Source of the DNA: JAUIAI01 sp050633665 | GTDB taxonomy: Bacteria; Pseudomonadota; Gammaproteobacteria; Burkholderiales; Burkholderiaceae_E | Direction of reading: 5' to 3' | Assembly: GCA_050633665.1 (NCBI GenBank) | Contig: JBOEGY010000013.1 | Location: 14,187-78,186 of the forward strand | DNA: 64,000 nt | Shown: in pieces, positions 42,398 to 50,787 of the stretch | Position numbering within the stretch: the first letter of the stretch is position 1 | Layout of the letters: each line of letters opens with the position of its first letter | Made by a program: the position numbers and the translations under genes | The notes under the pieces: generated by a model | What the model saw: only the letters and a program-made list of their open reading frames with translations | Database searches by the model: none | What the model was told of the DNA's origin: nothing

Positions 42398-43189
42398 ATG
42401 ACCTCTCCCGCCCCGCTAACCGCATTACAGCCTCCGGCCCATCGGTCTGCTCATAACCCGGCCCTGAAACACGTCTGGCGCGCCTCACAAATGAGCGCCA
42501 ACCAGCCACAGGCCCAGGACAGCGGCTTTGAGTCACTCAACGCCCAGTTACCTGGTGCCGGCTGGCCTACCGGTATGCTGACCGAACTCATCACACGGCA
42601 TGCCGGCGTTGGCGAGTTACGTTTATTGGTTCCCGCGCTGCGGCAACTGACACAAGCGCGCAAAGTGGTCATCCTGCTGGCTCCGCCGCTCATTCCGTAC
42701 GCGCCCGCGCTGGCCAGTTTTGGTATTGACCTCGACTACCTGATCATCATTCAGGCCAACAATGCAGCAGACCGGCTCTGGGCTGTCGAACAAACCCTTA
42801 AAAGTGCCAGCTTCGGCGCACTACTCGCCTGGCTACCTGAAAAGCGTACGCGGCCCGAGCACTTACGTCGTATGCAGCTGGCCGCACAAACCGCAACCGG
42901 GCCGGTGTTTTTGTTCCGCGAACTCAATGCCCAGTTCAACACTTCACCCGCCCCGCTGCGCCTGTTGTTGCTACCGCGCCCCGACGAACAACTCTCAGTC
43001 CAGATACTCAAGCGGCGTGGGCCTGTCATGGCAACCCCCATCATGTTGCCGCTACCGCGACCAACAGCCTCTATTGGCCTTAAGTCCAGCCTGCTGCAAG
43101 CTGAAAAAGGAATCACACTCAGCACCGTGCATTCCCGCCAACCCAGTACAACCCACCGCGAAGACGAACAGCTTTCGCTGCTGGGCTGA
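42398..43189 (+). CDS. imuA: Translesion synthesis accessory protein ImuA
   Basis: The 263-residue protein is RecA-like but lacks a full Walker A. Family marks are HVWRASQ near 26, LNAQLPGAGWPTGMLTELI, a VVILLAPPLIPYAPAL strand and LRLLLLPRP near the end. ImuA works with ImuB and DnaE2 in damage-induced mutagenesis. It lies between lexA and imuB and should be SOS induced. Confidence 0.9.
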   Translation: MTSPAPLTALQPPAHRSAHNPALKHVWRASQMSANQPQAQDSGFESLNAQLPGAGWPTGMLTELITRHAGVGELRLLVPALRQLTQARKVVILLAPPLIPYAPALASFGIDLDYLIIIQANNAADRLWAVEQTLKSASFGALLAWLPEKRTRPEHLRRMQLAAQTATGPVFLFRELNAQFNTSPAPLRLLLLPRPDEQLSVQILKRRGPVMATPIMLPLPRPTASIGLKSSLLQAEKGITLSTVHSRQPSTTHREDEQLSLLG

Positions 43190-43207
43190 ACACGGTGAGC
43201 CATCGGC

Positions 43208-44821
43208 ATGCTCTGGATTGCGCTACACCTGCCACGACTGTCTCTGGACATTATCGAGCGAGCGCACAACCATACGCCGAGCCATACTCAACCGCCCGGC
43301 CTCACTGACAAGCCACTGGCCATTTGCAATCACCTGCAGGTTTTAAGTGTCAACCAGCAGGCACTCAATGCCGGGGTGAGCCCAGGCAGCCGACGGGCTT
43401 CAGCCCAGGCGCTGGTCCCGGAGATCGAACTCATTGCTTACGACCCCACTCGCGAGCAACAGGCTCTGGCCACACTGGCTTGCTGGGTATTGCAGTTCAC
43501 CCCGTCAGTGGGTTTTGCACCAGCACCACTGCCTGAAAAAAAAACCCTGCCACGTGCCAACCCGGCTGGCGCAACACCGCCTTTACCCGAACCCGGCCAG
43601 GCCGGCCTCTTACTGGAAGTAGCCGCCAGCCTGAAGTTATTTGGTGGGCTTAAAAACCTGCTCACCGAATTAAACCAGGGCTTGCAAGACCTGGGTTATT
43701 ACGCTCATCTGGGCATTGCCAGCACCTGCCACGGCGCCTGGTTACTGGCGCAAAACCAGGCCGGGCGAAACCAGACAACCTGCGAAGCGGTTGAACTTGC
43801 CGAGAACCCGGACTTGTTGGCGCAACGACTGGCACCGCTGCCAGTAACCTTACTGACCCATGCAATAAAACATCAGAATGCCTTACGTGCCATTGGCGCT
43901 CACACGCTCGGCGACCTGATTGAATTACCTCGCGCCGGCATCGCTCACCGCTTTGGTAAAAAACTCCTGCTGGAAGTCGATGCCGCGCTGGGTGGCCAGC
44001 CACAACCCGTTGCCTACTACCAGGCACCCGAACAGTTTGCCGCCAAACTTGAACTGATGGCCGATGTTGATCGCACGGAGCCTCTGCTTTATGCCGCCCG
44101 CAAACTCATTCTCGAGCTCACCGGCTGGCTGACCGCACGACAATCCGGCGTACGCAGTTTTGACCTGCTGTTGCAGCACAACACGCCCCCACAAACCAGT
44201 TTGTCTGTCAGGTTAACCAATGCCAGCAGGGACCCGGAACGACTCACCGGTTTATTGCGCGAGCGCCTTAACGTCTTGCAGCTTCGTACCTCCGTACATA
44301 CGCTGCATCTGCAATGCGCCCGCATCCAGTCTCTGGTGCCCGCCAGCCAGAGTCTGTTCGATTCAAAAGCCAGCACCCATGAAAGTCTGGGGCGCCTGCT
44401 TGAACACCTGCAGAACCGGCTGGGTCGCGAGCAAGTGCAGCGCCTGTATCTTGCCCAGGACCATCGCCCTGAAGCCGCCTATCAGATCAAGGTTATCGAC
44501 AAGCTCGAAGACCTGGGCCGGATAGATACCGCAAACGCTGCGCCCTCCTCGCCAGATGAATTATTTTGCACCAGCACCGGCTCATTACCGCGCCCCCTCT
44601 GGTTGCTGCGCAACCCCAGCCCGCTGTCAGAACGCAACAACCGCCCCTGGCTGAACAGCACCCTGAGTGTTCTGGCAGGGCCGGAACGCATCGAAACCGG
44701 TTGGTGGGATACCCGACTCATTCAACGCGACTACTTTGTTGCCGAAGACGACACCAACACCTTGTACTGGATTTTTCGCGAACGCCGCCGCGGCTGGTTT
44801 GTACACGGGCGCTTCGGCTAA
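43208..44821 (+). CDS. imuB: Y-family polymerase-like protein ImuB
   Basis: The 537-residue protein starts MLWIALHLPRLSLDII and follows the Y-family layout (palm, a helix-hairpin-helix IGAHTLGDLIELPRAGIAHRFG, and little-finger region). It lacks the acidic catalytic residues, as is normal for ImuB. It is the hub that links ImuA, the beta clamp and DnaE2. No dnaE2 follows; the next gene is xylB. Confidence 0.9.
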   Translation: MLWIALHLPRLSLDIIERAHNHTPSHTQPPGLTDKPLAICNHLQVLSVNQQALNAGVSPGSRRASAQALVPEIELIAYDPTREQQALATLACWVLQFTPSVGFAPAPLPEKKTLPRANPAGATPPLPEPGQAGLLLEVAASLKLFGGLKNLLTELNQGLQDLGYYAHLGIASTCHGAWLLAQNQAGRNQTTCEAVELAENPDLLAQRLAPLPVTLLTHAIKHQNALRAIGAHTLGDLIELPRAGIAHRFGKKLLLEVDAALGGQPQPVAYYQAPEQFAAKLELMADVDRTEPLLYAARKLILELTGWLTARQSGVRSFDLLLQHNTPPQTSLSVRLTNASRDPERLTGLLRERLNVLQLRTSVHTLHLQCARIQSLVPASQSLFDSKASTHESLGRLLEHLQNRLGREQVQRLYLAQDHRPEAAYQIKVIDKLEDLGRIDTANAAPSSPDELFCTSTGSLPRPLWLLRNPSPLSERNNRPWLNSTLSVLAGPERIETGWWDTRLIQRDYFVAEDDTNTLYWIFRERRRGWFVHGRFG

Positions 44822-44888
44822 ACCCTGACACTGATGGCACAATCCCCCTGAACCGGAACACACCACACCAACAGACAGAGTGCCAGAT

Positions 44889-46352
44889 ATGGGAAACACC
44901 TTGGGCCTGGATCTGGGCACATCCGCCGTTAAGGCGTTACTTATCGGCCCGGACCAGCAAGTCATCGCCAGCGCCAGTTCATCGCTCACAATGCAACGTC
45001 CGCAACCGGGCTGGTCCGAGCAAGACCCGCTCAGCTGGCAATCCGCTGCCTGCAAGGCAATTGATGCCATTCACCAGACGCATCCACAGCAACTGCAAAA
45101 ACTAACCGGCATCGGACTGTCTGGCCAGATGCACGGCGCGACCTTGCTTAATGATGCCGACCAGCCTTTGCGGCCCGCCATCCTCTGGAATGACACCCGC
45201 AGCCATCAGGAAGCAGCCACGCTGGATGCCAACCCCGTGTTCCGCCGCGAAACCGGCAATATTGTGTTTCCCGGTTTCACCGCGCCCAAGTTGCTCTGGT
45301 GTCAGCAGCACGAACCCGACCTGTTTGGTCAAATTCGTACGGTATTGCTGCCAAAAGATTTTCTGCGTCTCTGGCTCACCGGTGAAAAAGTGACTGACCC
45401 GTCCGATGCGGCCGGCACCAGCTGGCTGGATGTCGGTAAACGTACCTGGTCAGAGAATTTACTTCAGGCATCTGGCCTGGAGCTATCGGCAATGCCTTCA
45501 ATCGTCGAAGGGTCTCAGCCGTCCGGCCAGCTACGCACCGAACTGGCTAACCGTTGGGGAATAACCGCTGCGGTGACGGTCGCCGGAGGCGCTGGCGACA
45601 ATGCCGCATCCGCCTGCGGTCTGGGCGTGATTGCAGCCGGCACAGCGTTCGCATCACTGGGAACCTCCGGCGTTCTGTTTGCGGCCAATGATGCCTACCG
45701 GCCCAACCCCGCATCAGCGGTTCATACCTTTTGTCATGCCTTGCCTCAAACCTGGCACCAGATGGGTGTTGTCCTGTCAGCCACTGATGCCCTGAACTGG
45801 TATGCCGGCATCGTCGGACAGCCCGCAGCGACCCTGGCCGCAGAGCTTGACAACAGCCCGTCACAACCACCGTCGGAAATCACTTTCACGCCTTACCTGT
45901 CTGGCGAGCGTACCCCGCACAACGAGCCACGCCCGCTCGGCAGTTTTCTGGGGCTGTCCCATCAACACGACCGCCAGGCGATGACCCGGGCAGTGTTGAC
46001 CGGGGTCGCTTTTGCGATTCGTGACTGCCTTGAAGCACTGGCCAGTACCGGTACCCGACTAAGCAGCGTGACCGCCGTTGGCGGCGGCAGTCAATCCGGC
46101 GCCTGGCTGCAGATACTCTCGAACGCCTTGCAACTCCCGGTGGACGTTCCCACTGAAGGCGACTTCGGCGCGGCACTAGGGGCTGCCCGGCTTGGTCATA
46201 TTGCCGCGTCCGGCGCCGACCCGGCAAGCATCTGTCTGCCGCCAGCGATCCAACAACGCTACGAACCCGAGGCAACAGTCGAACAGGCGTATCGCGAGTC
46301 TTATCAAACCTATCGGCAAGCCTATCCGGCATTGTCGGCCTTATTACCCTGA
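44889..46352 (+). CDS. xylB: Xylulokinase
   Basis: This 487-residue FGGY kinase has the phosphate motif GLDLGTSAVKALL at the N-terminus, GLSGQMHGATLLN (the xylulokinase-type substrate loop), ILWNDTR, VAGGAGDNAASACGLG and TAVGGGSQSGAWLQ. It phosphorylates D-xylulose. ATG 44889 is used; a GTG three codons earlier is in frame. There is no xylose isomerase or transporter nearby, so it may serve another polyol route, perhaps with the aldehyde dehydrogenase 110 bases later. Confidence 0.9.
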   Translation: MGNTLGLDLGTSAVKALLIGPDQQVIASASSSLTMQRPQPGWSEQDPLSWQSAACKAIDAIHQTHPQQLQKLTGIGLSGQMHGATLLNDADQPLRPAILWNDTRSHQEAATLDANPVFRRETGNIVFPGFTAPKLLWCQQHEPDLFGQIRTVLLPKDFLRLWLTGEKVTDPSDAAGTSWLDVGKRTWSENLLQASGLELSAMPSIVEGSQPSGQLRTELANRWGITAAVTVAGGAGDNAASACGLGVIAAGTAFASLGTSGVLFAANDAYRPNPASAVHTFCHALPQTWHQMGVVLSATDALNWYAGIVGQPAATLAAELDNSPSQPPSEITFTPYLSGERTPHNEPRPLGSFLGLSHQHDRQAMTRAVLTGVAFAIRDCLEALASTGTRLSSVTAVGGGSQSGAWLQILSNALQLPVDVPTEGDFGAALGAARLGHIAASGADPASICLPPAIQQRYEPEATVEQAYRESYQTYRQAYPALSALLP

Positions 46353-46462
46353 GCCAACAGACTGCTCGCTGGACAATCACTGCTTACCGTTGCAAACAAT
46401 CGACAAGCAGCCCGGCGACGTCTGATGGCGCACCTCCCCTCCCCAACTGAAGGAAAAACCAG

Positions 46463-47905
46463 ATGGACCAGTTGCAGTTTTACATTGACGGCAAGTGGGT
46501 TGCCCCACAAAGCCAGGACACCCTGGACGTGATCAACCCGGCCACAGAAAAATCCCTGGGCAAGATAGCCATGGGCAACGAAGCTGACGTTAACGCAGCG
46601 GTGGCCGCTGCCCGCCAGGCGTTTCCGAAGTGGTCTGCCTCAACCCGCGAAGAGCGGGTGGCAATTTTCGAGAAAATAATCGCACTCTACAAGGAACGCA
46701 TTCCGGAGATGGCAAGCACGATCTCGAGTGAAATGGGCGCCCCGATCAAGCTGGCCAAAGCGGCACAGGCGCCGTCTGGCCTCGGTCATTTCATGACAAC
46801 GCTTAAAGTGCTGAAGCAGTATGAATTTGAGCAAGACCAGGGCACAACCCGGATCTCACACGAGCCGGTTGGCGTTTGCGCACTGATCACGCCATGGAAC
46901 TGGCCGCTGAATCAGATCGCCTGCAAGGTTGCTCCGGCGTTGGCCGCTGGTTGCACGATGGTCTTGAAGCCTTCAGAGGTCGCGCCGCTTAATGCAATCC
47001 TGTTAGCCAATATTCTCCATGATGCCGGCGTGCCGGCGGGTGTCTTCAACCTGGTCAATGGAGACGGACCGAACGTGGGTGCGCACCTGACAGCGCATCC
47101 CGAGGTTGATATGGTTTCCTTTACCGGCTCCACGCGCGCCGGTGTTGAAGTGGCCCGAAGCGCCGCTCCAACGGTCAAACGAGTTGCTCAGGAGTTGGGC
47201 GGAAAGTCTGCCAACATCATTCTCGACGATGCTGACTTTCCCAAGACTATCGGTCGGGACGTGTTCGGCATGTGCATGAATTCAGGTCAGTCCTGCAATG
47301 CCGGTAGCCGCATGCTGGTACCGCACGCCCGCATGGAAGAGGCGGCGGCGATAGCCAAAGCCTCGGCTGAAAAAGTCAAAACCGGTGACCCGGCAAGTGA
47401 TGAAACCACCATGGGACCGGTTGTCTCAAAAGTGCAATTCGAGAAAATTCAGGCCTTGATCGAAACCGGGATCGCCGAAGGCGCAAAACTGGAGACTGGT
47501 GGCCCCGGCCTGCCCGACGGAATCACCGACGGGTACTTCGTTAAACCAACCGTCTTTTCCCAGGTCACGAACGACATGACGATTGCCCGCGAAGAAATTT
47601 TCGGACCAGTCATTTGCCTGATTGGCTATGACGACGACGCCGACGCGGTGAGGATCGCAAACGACACACCATACGGTTTGTCAGGCTACGTCTCTTCGGC
47701 AGATCCGGCTCGGGCGCAGGCTGTCGCCCGCCAGTTGCGTACCGGCAATGTTCACCTGAATGGTGCCCCGGTTGACCCGACCGCCCCGTTTGGTGGTTAC
47801 AAGCAATCTGGCAATGGTCGTGAATGGGGACGCTTCGGACTGGAAGACTTTCTGGAAGTCAAAGCCATGATGGGTTACAACCCCAGGCCAAAAGCTGAAG
47901 CCTGA
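46463..47905 (+). CDS. Aldehyde dehydrogenase family protein
   Basis: The 480-residue NAD(P)-dependent enzyme has the catalytic Cys278 in NSGQSCNAGSR and Glu244 in QELGGKSAN, the cofactor Lys in VLKPSEVAPL, and EEIFGPV near the end. It oxidises an aldehyde to an acid; the substrate is unknown. An AAGGA site precedes the ATG. A strong hairpin lies just after its stop. Confidence 0.93.
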   Translation: MDQLQFYIDGKWVAPQSQDTLDVINPATEKSLGKIAMGNEADVNAAVAAARQAFPKWSASTREERVAIFEKIIALYKERIPEMASTISSEMGAPIKLAKAAQAPSGLGHFMTTLKVLKQYEFEQDQGTTRISHEPVGVCALITPWNWPLNQIACKVAPALAAGCTMVLKPSEVAPLNAILLANILHDAGVPAGVFNLVNGDGPNVGAHLTAHPEVDMVSFTGSTRAGVEVARSAAPTVKRVAQELGGKSANIILDDADFPKTIGRDVFGMCMNSGQSCNAGSRMLVPHARMEEAAAIAKASAEKVKTGDPASDETTMGPVVSKVQFEKIQALIETGIAEGAKLETGGPGLPDGITDGYFVKPTVFSQVTNDMTIAREEIFGPVICLIGYDDDADAVRIANDTPYGLSGYVSSADPARAQAVARQLRTGNVHLNGAPVDPTAPFGGYKQSGNGREWGRFGLEDFLEVKAMMGYNPRPKAEA

Positions 47906-47928
47906 GAGCTGATCCCTGACACCCGCGA

Positions 47929-47960
47929 CCTGATACGCCGGCAGTTGCCGGGGTATCAGG
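47929..47960. terminator. Hairpin between convergent genes, overlapping a stop codon
   Basis: CCTGATAC-g-CCGGC pairs with GCCGG-g-GTATCAGG around an AGTT loop (8 + 5 bp with one mismatch). It follows the aldehyde dehydrogenase gene, and its right arm contains the TGA of the DUF1569 gene. There is no T run. Confidence 0.5.
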
Positions 47961-48498
47961 CGTCAATTACCGAGAAGTGCTCAGCCAGATGCATCGCATG
48001 CGCTTGTTCGTACTGGGTTTTGTCCAGGGTGCCATAAGCGAAATGTTTCGCCAATGGCGCTGAATGCGTGTTGAACGCCTGCACGGCGGTTTGCAACCGG
48101 GCAATTGCCAGCGTGGCATCAGTCTCACCATTCAGCGACGGCGCACCCGGAATGGGCTCGCCAAGATTGTGGCTCATGCGCCCACGCCAGGAAAACACGC
48201 TGAAAGCCGCAGATCCGACGGTGCGCTGAAAAAACTCCGAGCGATGCTTGGGATACCCGGCAATCGAAAATTCAATGCTCTGCGCCAGATGAACCAATGT
48301 CTGCGGCAAAGTCCATACGGTGCCGGAGTCCAGTCCCTTAATAGCAGCCAACCGCCGTCCTTCAGCCAACCCTTCATCCAGCGAGGCGAACATCAACTTG
48401 CGATCTATCATGGCATCAGCCTCACATCCGGTTGCTAAGAAGCCCGCTCCCGCTGTCACAACGGTGGTTTTGAGCGCTGCCCGACGAGAATAGTTCAA
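47956..48498 (-). CDS. DUF1569 lipoprotein
   Basis: The 180-residue protein has a signal with a twin Arg (SRRAALKTTVVTAGAGFLATGC) that ends in a lipobox (ATGC), so it may be a Tat-exported lipoprotein. The rest matches DUF1569, a DinB-like helical bundle (LPQTLVHLAQSIEFSIAGYP, HSAPLAKHFAYGTL, AHAMHLAEHFSVI) with His residues placed as a metal site. The start is TTG 48498 with a GGAGG site 8 bases before it. Function unknown. Confidence 0.8.
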   Translation of the reverse strand: MNYSRRAALKTTVVTAGAGFLATGCEADAMIDRKLMFASLDEGLAEGRRLAAIKGLDSGTVWTLPQTLVHLAQSIEFSIAGYPKHRSEFFQRTVGSAAFSVFSWRGRMSHNLGEPIPGAPSLNGETDATLAIARLQTAVQAFNTHSAPLAKHFAYGTLDKTQYEQAHAMHLAEHFSVIDA

Positions 48499-48536
48499 TT
48501 CAACAACCTCCGCGTTTTTCTTGAGATACCCCAGCG

Positions 48537-49715
48537 CTAGCGACCAAACCGGATACTACTGGCGCGCAGCCTACCGTCAATAATACTGCCGCGAACCGTC
48601 ACCAGGACGCCATCAGCAAGAGCCGCCTGATCTCCGTCCAGATATTCGACCGATGGATCAGAGGCATCTATCTCGGTATTTCGAACTTCAAAACTGGCGT
48701 TTGAGACAAACCGGGCTACCTGCCCGGTAATCCGGATTTCCCCGTCACTGGCCAGATCAAGAAACCTTAACTGTTCAGCGACCAACTCCCGATCTTGCAC
48801 GAGCCCGGAAACCACGACCAGACGACCGACTACCAGATCGCTCAGAGCGCCATTGACGAAACTGGCGCCAGAGACATCCACAACGGCCCGCCCAATCTCC
48901 GCCCGGCCCTCAACAGGCGCTTGTCGAACATAGCCGATCAATCGTCGGACCGAGCCAACCGGGGCTCGCTTTTCGGTTAGATCAAGACGCCTGACCAGGA
49001 ATCGGTTTGCGCCGACCTGATTGGCCCAGACGGCAACCTGGTCCCCCACCCGCAGACTGGCCGGCGAAGTATCGCCGCGCGTATCGTTGTCAACCGTAAA
49101 CGTCTGCTGACCAATCCGAAAACTTCGTCTGAGTACGCCGATCAGTTTGATCACGCCACTGACTTTGACCAGAGTCGCCGGCCCCTGAGGATTGCGTTCG
49201 ATCCGCGTTGCATAGAGCCGACCGAATTCATCAAACAGGCCGAACACGGTAATACGCTCGCCAATGCCAAGATCGGACAGTTGCGAGAATCCGGCAAAGA
49301 CTGTGGCACGCGCACCGCGCGCCAGCACTGTCACCGGCTGACCGGATACCGTCAACTCCGAAGCGCCGAACGACTCAATCTCACCAACGACTTGCGGGTT
49401 GATTTGAATAGACTGGGCAACGCCATCTTGCTCAAACGCCAGGCTTACCTGCATACCCAGGCGCAAGTCCTCCCGGGTCAGTTCGCCGCTTGCCTCGCCG
49501 TCCAGGTCGATTGATACCTGGGCAGGCTCATCGTCATAGACAGTCGAATCAACAATCACACTCCCAAAACCATTGACAGTGCCCTCTTGAACTCCGCTGG
49601 GATAGCCGCTACCACCCGAGCCCACGCCGGACTCACCGCAACCCGCCAGGAAAAGCGAAGCCGCCAGGAAAAGCCAGCGCAGCAAGCCGGCAACCTCAAT
49701 TCGGCATGACGTCAT
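48537..49715 (-). CDS. DUF5666 repeat lipoprotein
   Basis: The 392-residue lipoprotein has a signal ending in lipobox LAGC (about 22-25). Repeated DUF5666 beta domains of about 70 residues follow, the first beginning VNGFGSVIVDSTVYDDEPA. Its role is unknown. It overlaps the upstream DUF6502 gene by the ATGA pattern, so both are made together. It shares the NGFGSxIVDxTxYDDE opening with the larger DUF5666 protein at 50788. Confidence 0.85.
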   Translation of the reverse strand: MTSCRIEVAGLLRWLFLAASLFLAGCGESGVGSGGSGYPSGVQEGTVNGFGSVIVDSTVYDDEPAQVSIDLDGEASGELTREDLRLGMQVSLAFEQDGVAQSIQINPQVVGEIESFGASELTVSGQPVTVLARGARATVFAGFSQLSDLGIGERITVFGLFDEFGRLYATRIERNPQGPATLVKVSGVIKLIGVLRRSFRIGQQTFTVDNDTRGDTSPASLRVGDQVAVWANQVGANRFLVRRLDLTEKRAPVGSVRRLIGYVRQAPVEGRAEIGRAVVDVSGASFVNGALSDLVVGRLVVVSGLVQDRELVAEQLRFLDLASDGEIRITGQVARFVSNASFEVRNTEIDASDPSVEYLDGDQAALADGVLVTVRGSIIDGRLRASSIRFGR

Positions 49716-50680
49716 TTTTTCTTCCTTGCCGAACGCCGGGCAGGCGCAACCGGCTGATCGGGTTCCGAGTAGACATAGACCCCGTAGCGCACACGTCCCG
49801 TGTGACCGTTTTGACGATCAAGCTCAAAGCGCTGACGGGCAGCATCGACGACCTGATTGAACGCCGGCTTCCACAACTGGCGCGCCAGATTTGCCAACTG
49901 TTCGATCGAGGCATCCGAGATGCCTTCGGCATACATGCTGTGTTCCAGAAACGGCGCTGGCTCGCCATCAACGACTGCGCGCAGATTGTTCATCCCCGCA
50001 TCCAGATGGTCACGCACGTTTTCAGTCAGGAACTGAAGCGACTCGGCGTAGGCCTGGCTCGGCACCATTGCTGCAGCCTGTGGCGCCACCATTCCCTCAG
50101 TTTCCTCGACCAGACCCAGACGAACCAACTCGTCAAGCACGGTTCGTCGCGAAAAATCGGTGCTCACGCTACGCACCAGCGTATCGAAAGAAGGCGCTGG
50201 CCCGGTCAACGGCAAAGCAACCGGCTCTCCGGTCGCGTTCCGGTAACGGGCGTCAGTCGTCCAGACGGTATAGACCTGTCCGGCAAGCGACAAGGCACGC
50301 GGCTTGTCCGCCGCCGATTCAGACGGGTTGTCAGCAGCCGGCTTACTCAGCACCCGGACATCTTTGCGATGCACGCCCGACCGAACGCTGATTGCCGCGT
50401 CGGTCAACTTTGCCCCCTCATCAGTCAGTTCAGCCTGCGCTGCCCGGACGAACTCCCCCTTCAATGCCCTGGAAAACGCCGTGAAACCAACGCCCTGCCC
50501 AACCAGTCCCCGCACAAGCGGTTGCAACATCGCGAGCGCTTGCCGCAACGCGAGATCGCCGGTGTCGCCGGCCCTGTCAGCGGGGGCCGGGTCAATAGCC
50601 CTGGAATCAGAAGGTTTGGGAGCAGCCAAGTCAGACGTCCGTGTGCAAGCAGGTGTCAGTATCCCGCATTGTGAAGACAA
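49712..50680 (-). CDS. DUF6502 protein, probable DNA-binding regulator
   Basis: The 322-residue protein has an N-terminal region with LRQALAMLQPLVRGLVGQGV followed by LTDAAISVRSGVHRKDVRVL, which reads as a helix-turn-helix. The C-terminal half (GMNNLRAVVDGEPAP, AFNQVVDAARQRFE) is typical of DUF6502. No signal peptide is seen. The start is a TTG at 50680. A 19-bp palindrome centred 23 bases upstream could be its operator. I infer it is the regulator of the flanking DUF5666 genes. A cytoplasmic regulator role is not proven. Confidence 0.75.
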   Translation of the reverse strand: MSSQCGILTPACTRTSDLAAPKPSDSRAIDPAPADRAGDTGDLALRQALAMLQPLVRGLVGQGVGFTAFSRALKGEFVRAAQAELTDEGAKLTDAAISVRSGVHRKDVRVLSKPAADNPSESAADKPRALSLAGQVYTVWTTDARYRNATGEPVALPLTGPAPSFDTLVRSVSTDFSRRTVLDELVRLGLVEETEGMVAPQAAAMVPSQAYAESLQFLTENVRDHLDAGMNNLRAVVDGEPAPFLEHSMYAEGISDASIEQLANLARQLWKPAFNQVVDAARQRFELDRQNGHTGRVRYGVYVYSEPDQPVAPARRSARKKK

Positions 50681-50693
50681 ATAATCTCGAAAT

Positions 50694-50712
50694 CAAGGGA
50701 ATATTTCCCTTG
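50694..50712. promoter_or_regulatory. Operator 1, 19-bp palindrome
   Basis: CAAGGGAATATTTCCCTTG has perfect 8-base arms (CAAGGGAA and TTCCCTTG) around TAT. Its right arm shares bases with a consensus -35 (TTGACA 50710-50715) for the rightward gene, and it lies just before the DUF6502 start. It is probably bound by the DUF6502 protein. Confidence 0.7.
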
Positions 50713-50738
50713 ACAACACAACCGCAGCGACCGACTAT
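50710..50738 (+). promoter_or_regulatory. Promoter of the larger DUF5666 gene
   Basis: TTGACA at 50710-50715 is a perfect -35; 17 bases later GACTAT (50733-50738) is a fair -10. RNA would start near 50745, inside operator 2, and 43 bases before the ATG. Confidence 0.55.
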
Positions 50739-50743
50739 GCATC

Positions 50744-50762
50744 CAAGGGAATTTTTCCCTCG
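50744..50762. promoter_or_regulatory. Operator 2, second palindrome copy
   Basis: CAAGGGAATTTTTCCCTCG repeats operator 1 with one arm change (T to C) and lies exactly 50 bp from it, close to five helix turns. Both copies would thus face nearly the same side of the DNA, which favours cooperative binding or a loop. Confidence 0.65.
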
Positions 50763-50787
50763 TTCGACTAACTTTACGAGGACTCAC

